Part shown: piece by piece, positions 48,319 to 57,044 of the stretch
Numbering within the stretch: the stretch's first letter is position 1
Layout: every line of letters begins with the position of its first letter
DNA from: Photorhabdus thracensis
GTDB taxonomy: Bacteria > Pseudomonadota > Gammaproteobacteria > Enterobacterales > Enterobacteriaceae
NCBI RefSeq assembly: GCF_001010285.1
Contig: NZ_CP011104.1
Span: forward strand, 2,604,001 to 2,668,000
Direction of reading: 5' to 3'
Length of the DNA stretch: 64,000 nucleotides
The notes under the pieces: model-generated
Database searches by the model: none
What the model saw: the letters and a program-made list of their open reading frames with translations, nothing else
What the model was told of the DNA's origin: nothing
Made by a program: the position numbers and the translations under genes

Positions 48319-48923
48319 TAATGAAACTAAAGAATAAACTCATTACTAATCTCAGTTTTAGTGAGTGAATATTTTGGGGCTGTGGAATGGTTTCCAGTTT
48401 TATCTTAGATGGCCTTATATAAATCTATAAATAATAATTATCCCTACCAGAGTTTAGCTATTAAACTAAAATACAATTTTATTTATCTATTTCATTCTGA
48501 ATATAATATTACAGCTTATTTTTTGGTTGGATTAAGCTGAGTTTTTCCATTAATTGATCAATATTTGAATAGATAAGATTGAACTAAAAGGTTTTTATCT
48601 AAGATTAAGGGCCCTTTTTATCTGTGTTTTCGCCTGTTAAAGTGCAAAGTACTTATGTCATTATGTTGCTCATTAACATCACAAGCATTTGCTCTGCGTT
48701 TAACGTGTAACAAAAGTGTCATATTTTGTTTGCAATTAACATCTGTTTTGATAATATATTAAAGACAAGTTATACATCGTTGAATTTGCTTTATCGTACA
48801 GATCATCCTAATGCTTGCTTCTACATTTGATTTTTGTAGAGGCAAGTGGGTTTTATGGACTTTCATAAATATTTTAAATGCTTGGTTTAAACGATACCAA
48901 TAAAATAATATAAGAACATAACA
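48319..48923 (+). promoter_or_regulatory. Upstream region and structured leader of the novel operon
   Basis: The first 400 bases are AT-rich and hold no gene. A likely promoter is TTGCAA (48730-48735), 16 bases, TAATAT (48752-48757). A hairpin with 12-base arms and one mismatch follows (CTTGCTTCTACA 48814-48825, TGTAGAGGCAAG 48835-48846), then TGGGTTTTAT, about 75 bases before the first start codon. It may be an attenuator or a protein-binding leader. Confidence 0.45.
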
Positions 48924-50156
48924 ATGAAAAATTTTTCTCTTAAGAGTTATACATCCATCCCGGCATGTATATGGGGTCTATTTCTGGGGACTTTTATAAC
49001 AAGGTCAACATCAATGATGGTATGGCCTTTTATCTCCATCATATTATATACAAAGTTCCATTTTACTGCATCGATGATTGGGTTAGTTCTCTCTCTATCC
49101 ATTGCGATTTCATCAATATTAAGTTTTTATGCAGGTTACTTCTCTGATAAAGTTGGCCGGGCCAAGATAATTATCATTGGCTGTCTTATATCTTCACTGG
49201 CATATTTAATATTATGGCTATCCGAGCATCAGTCTGGTTTTATTCTTGGCACGTTATTAGCGAATATCTCTTGGGCGCTGGTTAACAATCCAATAAAAGC
49301 AGTTATCGGCGATATTATCGAAGAAAAACAGGTAAGAGAGAATGCCATGTATTTAAGGTATTTATTTCTGAATGCGGGTGCGGTAGTCGGACCTTATTTA
49401 GGGGTAAAGTTAAGCCTGGATATTAATTCTATCTCTTTTCTGATTGTATCGGTATCCTATGTAACTTTTATGATCCCGGTTTATCTATTTGGGAAGAAAA
49501 TAAAAATAAACTTAACTAATGATGATGATTTTAAAGGCACGATAAAGATTTTATTGAATGATCGGGTGTTTTTAATGTTGGTCATCAATAATATTCTCAT
49601 GATGTTTATTTTTGGTCATTTTGATTCAACTCTGCCGCAGTTAATTACTTCATTAGGGTTTAGTGGATATGCTGAGTTTATTGCTTCGCTTATTATGCTG
49701 CATGCGGTAACCATTGTGATTATGCAGTTGCCGTTTTCCATGTTAACGCAGCAAATGTCATTGGAAACGAAGATAAAAATAGGCACTGTATTACTCATTT
49801 TATCTGAATTAATGTTCTTTATTTCATTCAAGTATTATGATGTCTATTTATTGTGGTATCTGGCTGCGTTTACCATGAGTATCAGTCAAACTATTTTATT
49901 TCCATGTGTGAATGTTTTTATTGATCGTTTGGCACCAAATGATTTACGTGGTGCATATTTTGGCGCAGCATCACTTTATAGTATCGGCTTTTCTATCTCT
50001 CCATTAGTGGGTGGTACTGTTATTCAATTCTTTGATGGTGGCGTGTTATTTCAATTATTAGCGATATTAAGTGTGTTGGTGTTGGTAATTTTTTGCCGTA
50101 TGTTTAAACTAAGGGATAAACATGAAATTAATATTAGAAGAAGTCTCGAATCTTAG
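48924..50156 (+). CDS. Major facilitator superfamily exporter
   Basis: This 410-residue protein has about 12 membrane helices. The loop 2-3 motif of the MFS is visible as GYFSDKVGRAKIIIIG (near residue 72). As the first gene of a biosynthetic operon it probably exports the product, giving self-protection. Fosmidomycin resistance proteins are also MFS exporters, but a specific relation was not tested. Its 3' end overlaps the next gene by 35 bases. Confidence 0.82.
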   Translation: MKNFSLKSYTSIPACIWGLFLGTFITRSTSMMVWPFISIILYTKFHFTASMIGLVLSLSIAISSILSFYAGYFSDKVGRAKIIIIGCLISSLAYLILWLSEHQSGFILGTLLANISWALVNNPIKAVIGDIIEEKQVRENAMYLRYLFLNAGAVVGPYLGVKLSLDINSISFLIVSVSYVTFMIPVYLFGKKIKINLTNDDDFKGTIKILLNDRVFLMLVINNILMMFIFGHFDSTLPQLITSLGFSGYAEFIASLIMLHAVTIVIMQLPFSMLTQQMSLETKIKIGTVLLILSELMFFISFKYYDVYLLWYLAAFTMSISQTILFPCVNVFIDRLAPNDLRGAYFGAASLYSIGFSISPLVGGTVIQFFDGGVLFQLLAILSVLVLVIFCRMFKLRDKHEINIRRSLES

Positions 50157-50517
50157 ACCAACTGAATTACATTGTCCTGTTCGTGTTGAGCAGTTAATAG
50201 ATAAAGTTAAACTTGAAGGTTTTTGGACTCAACCCATCTGGATTGATGAAGCAACGAATGTGGTGATTGATGGTCATCATAGACTTGAATTAGCCAAAAC
50301 ACTTAAGTTAAGTTGTATTCCTTGTCTGGCATTTGATTACCAGAAGGAGCTGTTGGTTTATTCACGTAATGAGAATAAAACAATTAGTCATAATGATGTT
50401 ATTCAGGCGGGTCTGGATGGGCAACCACTGGGTTATAAACAGACTCGTCATGAGTTTGCCGGGAATGTTATTGAAACACAAATTTCGTTAAAAATGTTAG
50501 GGTTTATCAATGAATAA
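50122..50517 (+). CDS. ParB/Srx-fold amino acid kinase, SbnI/SerK-like
   Basis: This 131-residue protein belongs to the ParB-like nuclease fold but is a single domain with the key residues of free-serine kinases (SbnI, archaeal SerK): LRPTE near residue 12 and DGHHRLELA near 50. Such enzymes phosphorylate L-serine to O-phospho-L-serine. The short length lacks any helix-turn-helix, arguing against a plasmid-partition role. It overlaps both neighbours, so it is translated as part of the operon. The substrate is inferred from the family. Confidence 0.7.
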   Translation: MKLILEEVSNLRPTELHCPVRVEQLIDKVKLEGFWTQPIWIDEATNVVIDGHHRLELAKTLKLSCIPCLAFDYQKELLVYSRNENKTISHNDVIQAGLDGQPLGYKQTRHEFAGNVIETQISLKMLGFINE

Positions 50518-51706
50518 GCAGTTTTATGATGTTGTAATGTGTGGTGCAGGTCCTGCAAATATCTCTTTAATTCCAGATTTATTAAAAGATGAAGCCATAA
50601 GAAATTGTCTGATTTTAGAAAAAACCGAGATGGTCGGCTCTGGCGCATTAAAGAAATATAAAATTACTGCGAACTCTTTAGGTAGTGTATTTTTAGAGAA
50701 GTTTGACGGTTGTGATGATGAATTGAGTCAATATATAAGATCAACCTCAGAATGGGAATATTTTAGTGCCAATAGAGATAAACCGGTTGAATTGAGGTTT
50801 GTCGGTCAATATTTAGAGAGAATTGCACGTTTTATTCAGGAAAATAAATATGGTGATCAGTTTTGCGTATTGACCGGTACGGAAGTAAAAAAGATCAAGC
50901 AGAATGAAAATGGTGACTATGATATAACTTATCATAAAGATAATGAAGACTATATTGTATCAACACGAAAAGTCCTGTTTAATATAGGTGGAAACCCGAA
51001 CGAATCCAGATTATTACATAATAGTAATAATATGACTTCAGGTGATTTCATTAAAGGTGTTTATGATGAGGTCATCAATAAAGGTGATATAAAAAGTATA
51101 TCCATATTAGGTTCGTCACACAGTTCTGTTTCCTGTTTGATTCGGCTGATAGAACAATTAAAGTTTACCGGCAAGATAAATGTTCTGGTTAATAAAGATT
51201 TCAAGCTGTTTTTTGATTCACCTGCAAGTGCTGAATCTTACAGCTATGATTTCACCCAAGAAGATATCTGTCCTTTAAGTGGCCGGGTTAATCGATATTC
51301 AGGTCTGAGATATGACTCTTTTATATTTGCACAAGAACTTAAAGCAAGAAAACATAAAAATATCTCTATTTTAAATATCTCAGAAATATCTGGTGATGAG
51401 GTTATTCAACGTATTAATTGTGACGATTTATTAATTCACTGTACGGGGTACCACTCTAAACTTGTTGAAATCATTGATAAAAATAATATTCCTCTTGAAT
51501 TTAAAAGTGATAAATATGGTTTGCTGACTAATACAAAATTAAATCCTATATCAACATCGGGTGAAACGCTCAATAATTTTCATACATTTGGCCTGGGGTC
51601 GGGTGTAAAGACCGGTGGTGAAATTGGTGGCGAAGCAAGTTTCCACGGACGAATTGACGGGGTTTGGGTATATCAGCATGTTATATATGACGCTGTATTT
51701 AATTGA
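50510..51706 (+). CDS. FAD/NAD(P)-dependent N-monooxygenase-like enzyme
   Basis: This 398-residue protein has an N-terminal FAD site (VMCGAGPANISLIPDLL, residues 9-25) and a second dinucleotide site (ISILGSSHSSVSCL, near residue 200). A late HCTGYHSK motif (near 308) resembles the ATGY signature of class B flavin N-hydroxylases. It would hydroxylate a primary amine, as FrbG does in FR-900098 biosynthesis. It could also be a general flavoprotein oxidoreductase. It overlaps the kinase gene by eight bases. Confidence 0.65.
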   Translation: MNKQFYDVVMCGAGPANISLIPDLLKDEAIRNCLILEKTEMVGSGALKKYKITANSLGSVFLEKFDGCDDELSQYIRSTSEWEYFSANRDKPVELRFVGQYLERIARFIQENKYGDQFCVLTGTEVKKIKQNENGDYDITYHKDNEDYIVSTRKVLFNIGGNPNESRLLHNSNNMTSGDFIKGVYDEVINKGDIKSISILGSSHSSVSCLIRLIEQLKFTGKINVLVNKDFKLFFDSPASAESYSYDFTQEDICPLSGRVNRYSGLRYDSFIFAQELKARKHKNISILNISEISGDEVIQRINCDDLLIHCTGYHSKLVEIIDKNNIPLEFKSDKYGLLTNTKLNPISTSGETLNNFHTFGLGSGVKTGGEIGGEASFHGRIDGVWVYQHVIYDAVFN

Positions 51707-53151
51707 TAAATAAATATCAATCTTACATTATTAACAGGCTATATTTTAGGTTAATTCTTATTTAAGAATACCGATAGCTTTCTAACATCTATTTAAAATA
51801 AATTATCAAAACTATGAATGAAAAAACAGTAATACTGCTTTGTGCAGGAAGAGGTAGCCGGTTATCTACCAGAACATCAAATAAACCAAAGCCTTTGGTA
51901 GAAACAAATCAAATATCACTTATCGATAATGCACTGAAAAATATCGAATCTGTCGGTATTAAGAAAGTGATTATTGTGGTGGGTTATAAAAGTGATGTTT
52001 TAATGTCTCATATTAAACAAAAGACATATAACCTGGATATTGAATTTGTTAATAGTGAAAAATGGGAATCGACCAATAATCTCTACTCTTTATATCTTGC
52101 CAGAAACTGGATTAAGCAAGATACGCTGATCCTGGAAGGCGATATATTCTTCACCAAGAAATGCTTGGAAACAGTGATATTAAAAGCAGGAGATCTCAAT
52201 GTCTTGGTTTCTCCTCTTAGTGGGAATATGGAAGGGACTTATGCAAAAATAGATAAAGATAATATTATTGCATTAAATTCCACCAAGGATAGTAATTATC
52301 AGATTGAAGATGGGCAATATAAGACAGTAAATATTTATCATATTTGCAGCGCAAATTTTGCAGAATATGTGAATAAAGAGTTAGAAAATTACGTTAATAA
52401 TGGATTAACCGGGCTATATTATGAAGATATATTTAAAAAATCTTTATTGGATAATATAGCTGAATTTAAGGCAAGTATTGTTGATCATTCTCAATGGTAT
52501 GAAGTCGATAATACTTATGATCTTGCTATTTGTGATTTCATTTCAAGTAATAACAAGCTGGATCTTGTGCAGAATAGACATGGTGGATATTGGCGTTATC
52601 CTATTATTGATTTTGCATTAATTTATAATTTCAACTTTCCACCTAAAAAATTGAAAGATGAAATGAAGAATAATTTTGATGAGATATTACTCAATTATCC
52701 TGGTGGAAATCGTTTAGTTGAATACGCTTTATCTGAATTTCTAGGCATAGAAAAAACGAAATTATGTATTTCAAATGGTGCTGCTGAAATAATAAAACGG
52801 CTACCTGAGATTTATACAGGTAAAGTATTAGTCACTGTGCCATCATTTAATGAGTATGCTAATTGCTTTGGTAAAGACAGAACAATATTTAGCTATAGCA
52901 AAGAGAGCAGAGATTTTGAGATAGATGTTGATGAATTATTAATGTTGGCGAAAGAAGAAAAGCCAGGTGTGGTGGTAATTGAGTCACCAAATAACCCGAC
53001 AGGTAAACTGACGCCGATTAATAGTTTGTTATATCTGGCAGGCGAGTTATTGACATTAAATATAGATTTGATTGTTGATGAATCTTTCTTGGATTTTTCT
53101 AAAATGCGTGATGATACAATGTTAATGCATTTAGATAATTATAATAATTTA

Positions 53152-54248
53152 TACCCGCTTAACTTGAAGATGCAGTATTCATAACCTGGAAGTTGTCATT
53201 AATACGGCACGACAGGTTCCCGGCCAGTTCCGGTAATATTTCCGTAAAAAAGCGATGTATTGCCTGCTTGAACAAGGTCGTCGAGGCGAAATAATGGTTA
53301 TTCCTGACTTGTTCATTCATCACCTTCCACAGCCTTTCTATCGGGTTCAGATTCGGGCTGTACGGTGGCAGGTAATGAAGCTCAATATTCATCACATAAG
53401 CCCAGTCTTTCACCAGCCTGCTTCGGTGGTAACCAGCTCCGTCAAGGATAATATGAACCTTCTGACTGACCGGATAGGTTTCACGCAGAGCAATGAAAAA
53501 CTCTGCGATGTGATAACTGTCGATACGGTCATACTCGCGTACTACCGTTTTACTAATATCAGCCAGATTAAGGGCCCCCATCAGGTTCAGACGGGTACGG
53601 CTTCCCGTGGTTTTCACCGCGGTTTTCTGGCCTTTTCGCATCCAGCCATAAGCCAGTTTCGTCCCCTGCGTGGGATGGACGCCATCAATGAACAGGATGG
53701 GCTCATGGTCTCCGGCTTCCTGCTTGAGTTTCCCGTAGGTTTCTATAAAGGCCCGCTGCTGTTCCGCGTTGAACTTGTGTGGCACGCCGGTCGGCTTTTT
53801 ATAACTGAATCCCTGGTGGTGCAGCCATTTATTCATGCCGGGAACGGTGTAACGGATATCCCACGCTTCTTTGACAAGGCGGATAACCGCCTGTGTGGTG
53901 GGCAGAAGATTTGCGGTCAGATAGGCGATAAGTTCCTGAGTCTGTGTTTCGCTGAGATGGCTCTGAGAGCCGCCATTTTCGGGCTTGATTTTACGGTGAT
54001 TAAGGTAATCGCTGATATGACGATGAACGGTCGTTTCATGAAGACGCAGGGCCTGAGCGATCATGACAGAACTCCAGCCCTCAGAGGCCAGGAGGACCGC
54101 TTTGATGCGATCACACTCTCTCTTATCACGGCAGGTGTGATGGAGATGTTCAAGTTCGGCTTTTTGTTCATCGGTAATGAATATTTTCATGACAGATACC
54201 ATGAACCTCATTTGGGCGAAAATCAAGCAGTTTCAATGATTACGGGTA
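53152..54248 (-). mobile_element. Complete IS630-family element
   Basis: The ends TACCCG (53152) and CGGGTA (54248) begin imperfect inverted repeats, and TA is duplicated at 53150-53151 and 54249-54250. The length is 1097 bp. The borders are fixed by the host gene: only this choice joins the two halves in frame as NNL-SVIRSMSK. Confidence 0.88.
53159..54187 (-). CDS. IS630-family transposase
   Basis: This protein of about 342 residues (start at 54187, MKIFITDEQ; a reading from 54226 would begin at the element end) has an N-terminal helix-turn-helix (WSSVMIAQALRLHETTVHRHI). The DDE triad is FIDGVHP, IILDGAGYH and LNPIERLWK. Full length with no frame break. It transposes into TA sites. Confidence 0.9.
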   Translation of the reverse strand, partial: KIFITDEQKAELEHLHHTCRDKRECDRIKAVLLASEGWSSVMIAQALRLHETTVHRHISDYLNHRKIKPENGGSQSHLSETQTQELIAYLTANLLPTTQAVIRLVKEAWDIRYTVPGMNKWLHHQGFSYKKPTGVPHKFNAEQQRAFIETYGKLKQEAGDHEPILFIDGVHPTQGTKLAYGWMRKGQKTAVKTTGSRTRLNLMGALNLADISKTVVREYDRIDSYHIAEFFIALRETYPVSQKVHIILDGAGYHRSRLVKDWAYVMNIELHYLPPYSPNLNPIERLWKVMNEQVRNNHYFASTTLFKQAIHRFFTEILPELAGNLSCRINDNFQVMNTASSS

Positions 54249-54765
54249 TATCTGTTATTCGCAGCATGAGTAAAACCTTTGGCATTGGTGGTATTCGGAT
54301 AGGATATATTACAACCGCGAATCAAGCATTATTGGGTAAAGTGAGATCAGTATTGCCTATTTGGAATATTAATGGTTTTGCTGAAGAGTTTTTATTGCGG
54401 TTGCCACAATATAGAGAGAGCTATAAATTAAGCTGTGAACAGGTGATTATTGATACGTTAAAATTACAGCAAGAATTAAATTCAATCGAAGGTATTACTG
54501 CCTATGAAACGGATTCTAATTTTGTTTACTGTAAATTCCATGTTTCCGATGCAAAAACGGTATCACAGTTACTTTTAGATATTCATGGCGTGTATATAAA
54601 AGAGTGCTCCGGGAAAGGAAATGCCGATTCTGATCTATATTGCCGGATATCTTGCCGGACACAAAGTGACAATGAAATTTTAATCCATTCATTGCGCATG
54701 GTGATACAGGGGCTGATTAATATTAGTGATATTAGCACGATTAAGGAAATTAACGAGGTCTGCGA

Positions 54766-55440
54766 ATGAGTCATCCAAAAACAGTAGTGATTTGTGGTAA
54801 AGGAGAATTGGCAATTTTCATTTGTCAGTATTTCTTAAATCATAAAGATTATCAAATATTGCACGTTGTGGCAGATAAATTTGAACCTGTCAGTACTGAG
54901 CAGACATTAATAGATTTCTGTCATGAAAATAATATTTCTATTATTGAAGACAATAAAGTTGAAAATCTACCCGGTTATGAAAATGGTGATTTTAATTGTG
55001 ATTTGTGCTTTGTTGTATTTCATAAGCGGATATTGCCGTCAAAATTCATTAATTCTTGTAAAAGAATATTGAATATTCATTTATCCCATTTACCTAAATA
55101 TCGCGGCGTCAGGCCAGTAAACTGGGCTTTGAAAAATGGCGAGTCATCTCATGGTGTGACGATTCATGAAATTAATGAAGGTATTGATGCAGGTCCAATT
55201 GTGAATCAGGTTTCATTTTCTATTTATCCAGAGTTTGAAGAGGTTATTGATACTTATACCCGGGCTGTTAGTTATGCCAGACAATTATTCCTTGATACCA
55301 TGCCAATGGTGGAAAAAATAAGTCCAAGACCTCAAATGGATTCAGAGGCCAGTATTTATTATGAGAGAGATAATCATAAGTTGGCAGAAAGGATGACATT
55401 TACCAAGAAAGCATCGCTTGAATTGCTGAATAAAGCATAG
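54766..55440 (+). CDS. Formyltransferase-fold enzyme
   Basis: This 224-residue protein matches the methionyl-tRNA/GAR formyltransferase catalytic domain. Asn and His are in LNIHLSHLPKYRG (near residue 105) and the catalytic Asp is in EGIDAGPIV (near 143). It lacks the C-terminal tRNA-binding domain, so a small-molecule amine or hydroxylamine is the likely acceptor, with a 10-formyl-folate donor. The start overlaps the stop of the fusion gene by four bases. In the proposed pathway it adds the formyl group after N-hydroxylation. Confidence 0.8.
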   Translation: MSHPKTVVICGKGELAIFICQYFLNHKDYQILHVVADKFEPVSTEQTLIDFCHENNISIIEDNKVENLPGYENGDFNCDLCFVVFHKRILPSKFINSCKRILNIHLSHLPKYRGVRPVNWALKNGESSHGVTIHEINEGIDAGPIVNQVSFSIYPEFEEVIDTYTRAVSYARQLFLDTMPMVEKISPRPQMDSEASIYYERDNHKLAERMTFTKKASLELLNKA

Positions 55441-55475
55441 ATAATAATTGCTTTTAATGTACCGGGGAAGTGCTC

Positions 55476-56297
55476 ATGTATAATCTTATTGCTACGGATC
55501 TTGATGGAACTCTGTTACTTCAGGGGGATACGGTAGGTAAATTTACCCGCCAAGTGTTGACTGATTTGTCAAATACGGGAAAGCAGATCGTATTTGCCAC
55601 CGGCAGGCATCATGCTGATGTGAACGCCATTATTGGTGATTTTGATATCCCTGTACACTTGATTACGTCTAATGGCGCCAGATTGACAAGTGCCTGTAAA
55701 AAGTTGGATATCAGACAATATCTACCAAGTAATGTAGTAAAAAGATTAATTGAGGAAACGCAGGCAGATCAGGATGTAGTGATTAATATGTATTGTGGTT
55801 CCCAATGGTTAACCAGTGAATTACATCATAGCTTCAGTGATTTTAATCAGAATGATAATTTTAATCCAACCATCAGACCGGCTGATGAAATGCCTTGTGA
55901 TGCTGTTGAAAAAGTTTTTTTCATTCATAAGCGCCGAGATCACGATGCGTTGGTTAAATTGGAACGCCATTTAATTGAGCTATTTTCTGATAGTGTCAGT
56001 ATCGCTTTCTCATTCCCCTGGTGTCTGGAAGTGATGGACAGCGGTGTTTCTAAGGGACAGGCTTTAATTCAGTTAGCCGGGTTTCTTGGGATTCCAATCA
56101 ATCAAACTATCGCGTTTGGCGATGGTATGAATGACGTGGAAATGCTTTCAACCGCCGCTAAAGGGGTCATCATGGGAACGGCTCAGGATAGGGTTAAACA
56201 AGCGCTGCCTCATGCGGATGTTATTGGCTCCTGCCGCGAAGAGTCTGTCGCTTATTATTTATCTGAACATGTATGTCAGGTGAATAATCTGCCCTAA
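55476..56297 (+). CDS. Cof-type HAD-IIB phosphatase
   Basis: This 273-residue protein has the HAD motifs ATDLDGTLL (residues 5-13, nucleophile Asp), TGRH near 42, Lys in SKGQAL near 193 and GDGMNDVEML near 215. It belongs to the sugar-phosphate phosphatase group (YbiV/YidA-like). The start at 55476 has a GGGGAAG site. It lies 35 bases after the formyltransferase gene in the same direction, so it might be co-transcribed, but it looks like a housekeeping family. Confidence 0.85.
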   Translation: MYNLIATDLDGTLLLQGDTVGKFTRQVLTDLSNTGKQIVFATGRHHADVNAIIGDFDIPVHLITSNGARLTSACKKLDIRQYLPSNVVKRLIEETQADQDVVINMYCGSQWLTSELHHSFSDFNQNDNFNPTIRPADEMPCDAVEKVFFIHKRRDHDALVKLERHLIELFSDSVSIAFSFPWCLEVMDSGVSKGQALIQLAGFLGIPINQTIAFGDGMNDVEMLSTAAKGVIMGTAQDRVKQALPHADVIGSCREESVAYYLSEHVCQVNNLP

Positions 56298-56357
56298 ACT
56301 TTGCTGAGAGCAGTTAATTGCCTGAGACATGAAGAGATTTGGTTCGTGTCTCAGGCA

Positions 56358-57044
56358 TTAAGGCATAAACCGATAGCCAATGCCGGTTTCAGTGAGCAAA
56401 TGTTTTGGCCTGGTGGGGTCAGTTTCCAATTTTTGCCGCAGATGCCCCATATAAATCCGCAAGTAATGGTTATGTTCAACATAATTAGGCCCCCAGACCT
56501 GATTGAGTAACTGGCGTTGTGTCAGTACCTTGCCGCTATTTACCAATAATTCACCCAGCAAACGAAACTCAATCGGCGTCAGATGCAACTCTTCATCGCT
56601 TTTGGTTATCCGGCGGTTAACCAGATCGACAATCACATCAGAAAAATAGACGATAGATTCTTCTTGATTGGTTCTGGCAAAGTGGCGCAGGGCAACGCGT
56701 ACTCTTGCTAACAATTCACTGATGCCAAACGGTTTACTCAGATAATCATCAGCGCCGGCATCCAGTGCGGCAACTTTATCAGCTTCTGCGTCACGGGCAG
56801 AAAGAACAATCACGGGAATGGTGCTCCATTGGCGCAGATCACGGATCAAATTAATGCCGTCACCATCGGGCAGCCCCAAATCAAGAATAATCAAGTCAGG
56901 TTTACGGGTTCCCGCTTCAATTAAGCCCCGTTTCAGCGTCTCACTTTCAAATACACGACAGCCTTCTCCTTCCAGTGCCAGCCGGACAAAGCGTCGGATC
57001 TCTTTTTCATCTTCGATAATTAAGATGGTGTTATTGCTGGTAAT
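56358..57044 (-). CDS. kdpE: Response regulator KdpE, apparent AUU start
   Basis: This 228-residue OmpR-type regulator has IIEDEKEIRRF at the N-terminus, phosphoacceptor Asp in LIILDLGLPDGDG (near residue 58), Lys in YLSKPFG and a winged-helix domain ending TGIGYRFMP. The frame is intact upstream to a TGA at about 57057, but between that stop and the conserved receiver start no ATG, GTG or TTG occurs. The only reasonable start is ATT at 57042-57044, seven bases after AGAGGTG. It overlaps kdpD by 25 bases. KdpE activates the kdp genes when K+ is low. Confidence 0.85.
   Translation of the reverse strand: MTSNNTILIIEDEKEIRRFVRLALEGEGCRVFESETLKRGLIEAGTRKPDLIILDLGLPDGDGINLIRDLRQWSTIPVIVLSARDAEADKVAALDAGADDYLSKPFGISELLARVRVALRHFARTNQEESIVYFSDVIVDLVNRRITKSDEELHLTPIEFRLLGELLVNSGKVLTQRQLLNQVWGPNYVEHNHYLRIYMGHLRQKLETDPTRPKHLLTETGIGYRFMP

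Larger units (their letters stand above)
51814..54769 (+). pseudogene. Nucleotidyltransferase-PLP enzyme fusion interrupted by IS630 (FrbH-like)
   Basis: Residues 1-235 form a LicC/PntC-type nucleotidyltransferase (CAGRGSRLSTRT and KPKPLVE at the start, STNNLYSLYLA near 90, LEGDIFF near 108). From about 265 a HisC/CobD-like fold type I PLP domain begins (GGNRLVEYAL, SNGAAE, ESPNNPTGK, VDESFLDF). At 53152 the frame enters an IS630 element and stops at 53184. The remaining 172 residues follow at 54251, with the PLP-Lys in SMSKTFGIGGIRIGY. Removing the element and one TA restores one frame of about 618 residues. FrbH combines the same two activities (CMP transfer, decarboxylation). Confidence 0.78.

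Noticed and set aside
50122-50517. ParB partition or plasmid nuclease gene
   Set aside because: Only the N-terminal fold is present, no DNA-binding domain or ParA partner, and the gene overlaps biosynthetic neighbours. The serine-kinase reading fits better.
53255-54769. 504-residue plus-strand frame spanning the IS630 element and the end of the fusion gene
   Set aside because: Its first 320 residues are the antisense of the IS630 transposase. Only the part after 54251 is real, as the tail of the interrupted PLP domain.
56358-56894. N-terminally truncated 178-residue KdpE
   Set aside because: The frame continues upstream through a normal receiver domain N-terminus. The apparent truncation comes only from the absence of a standard start codon.
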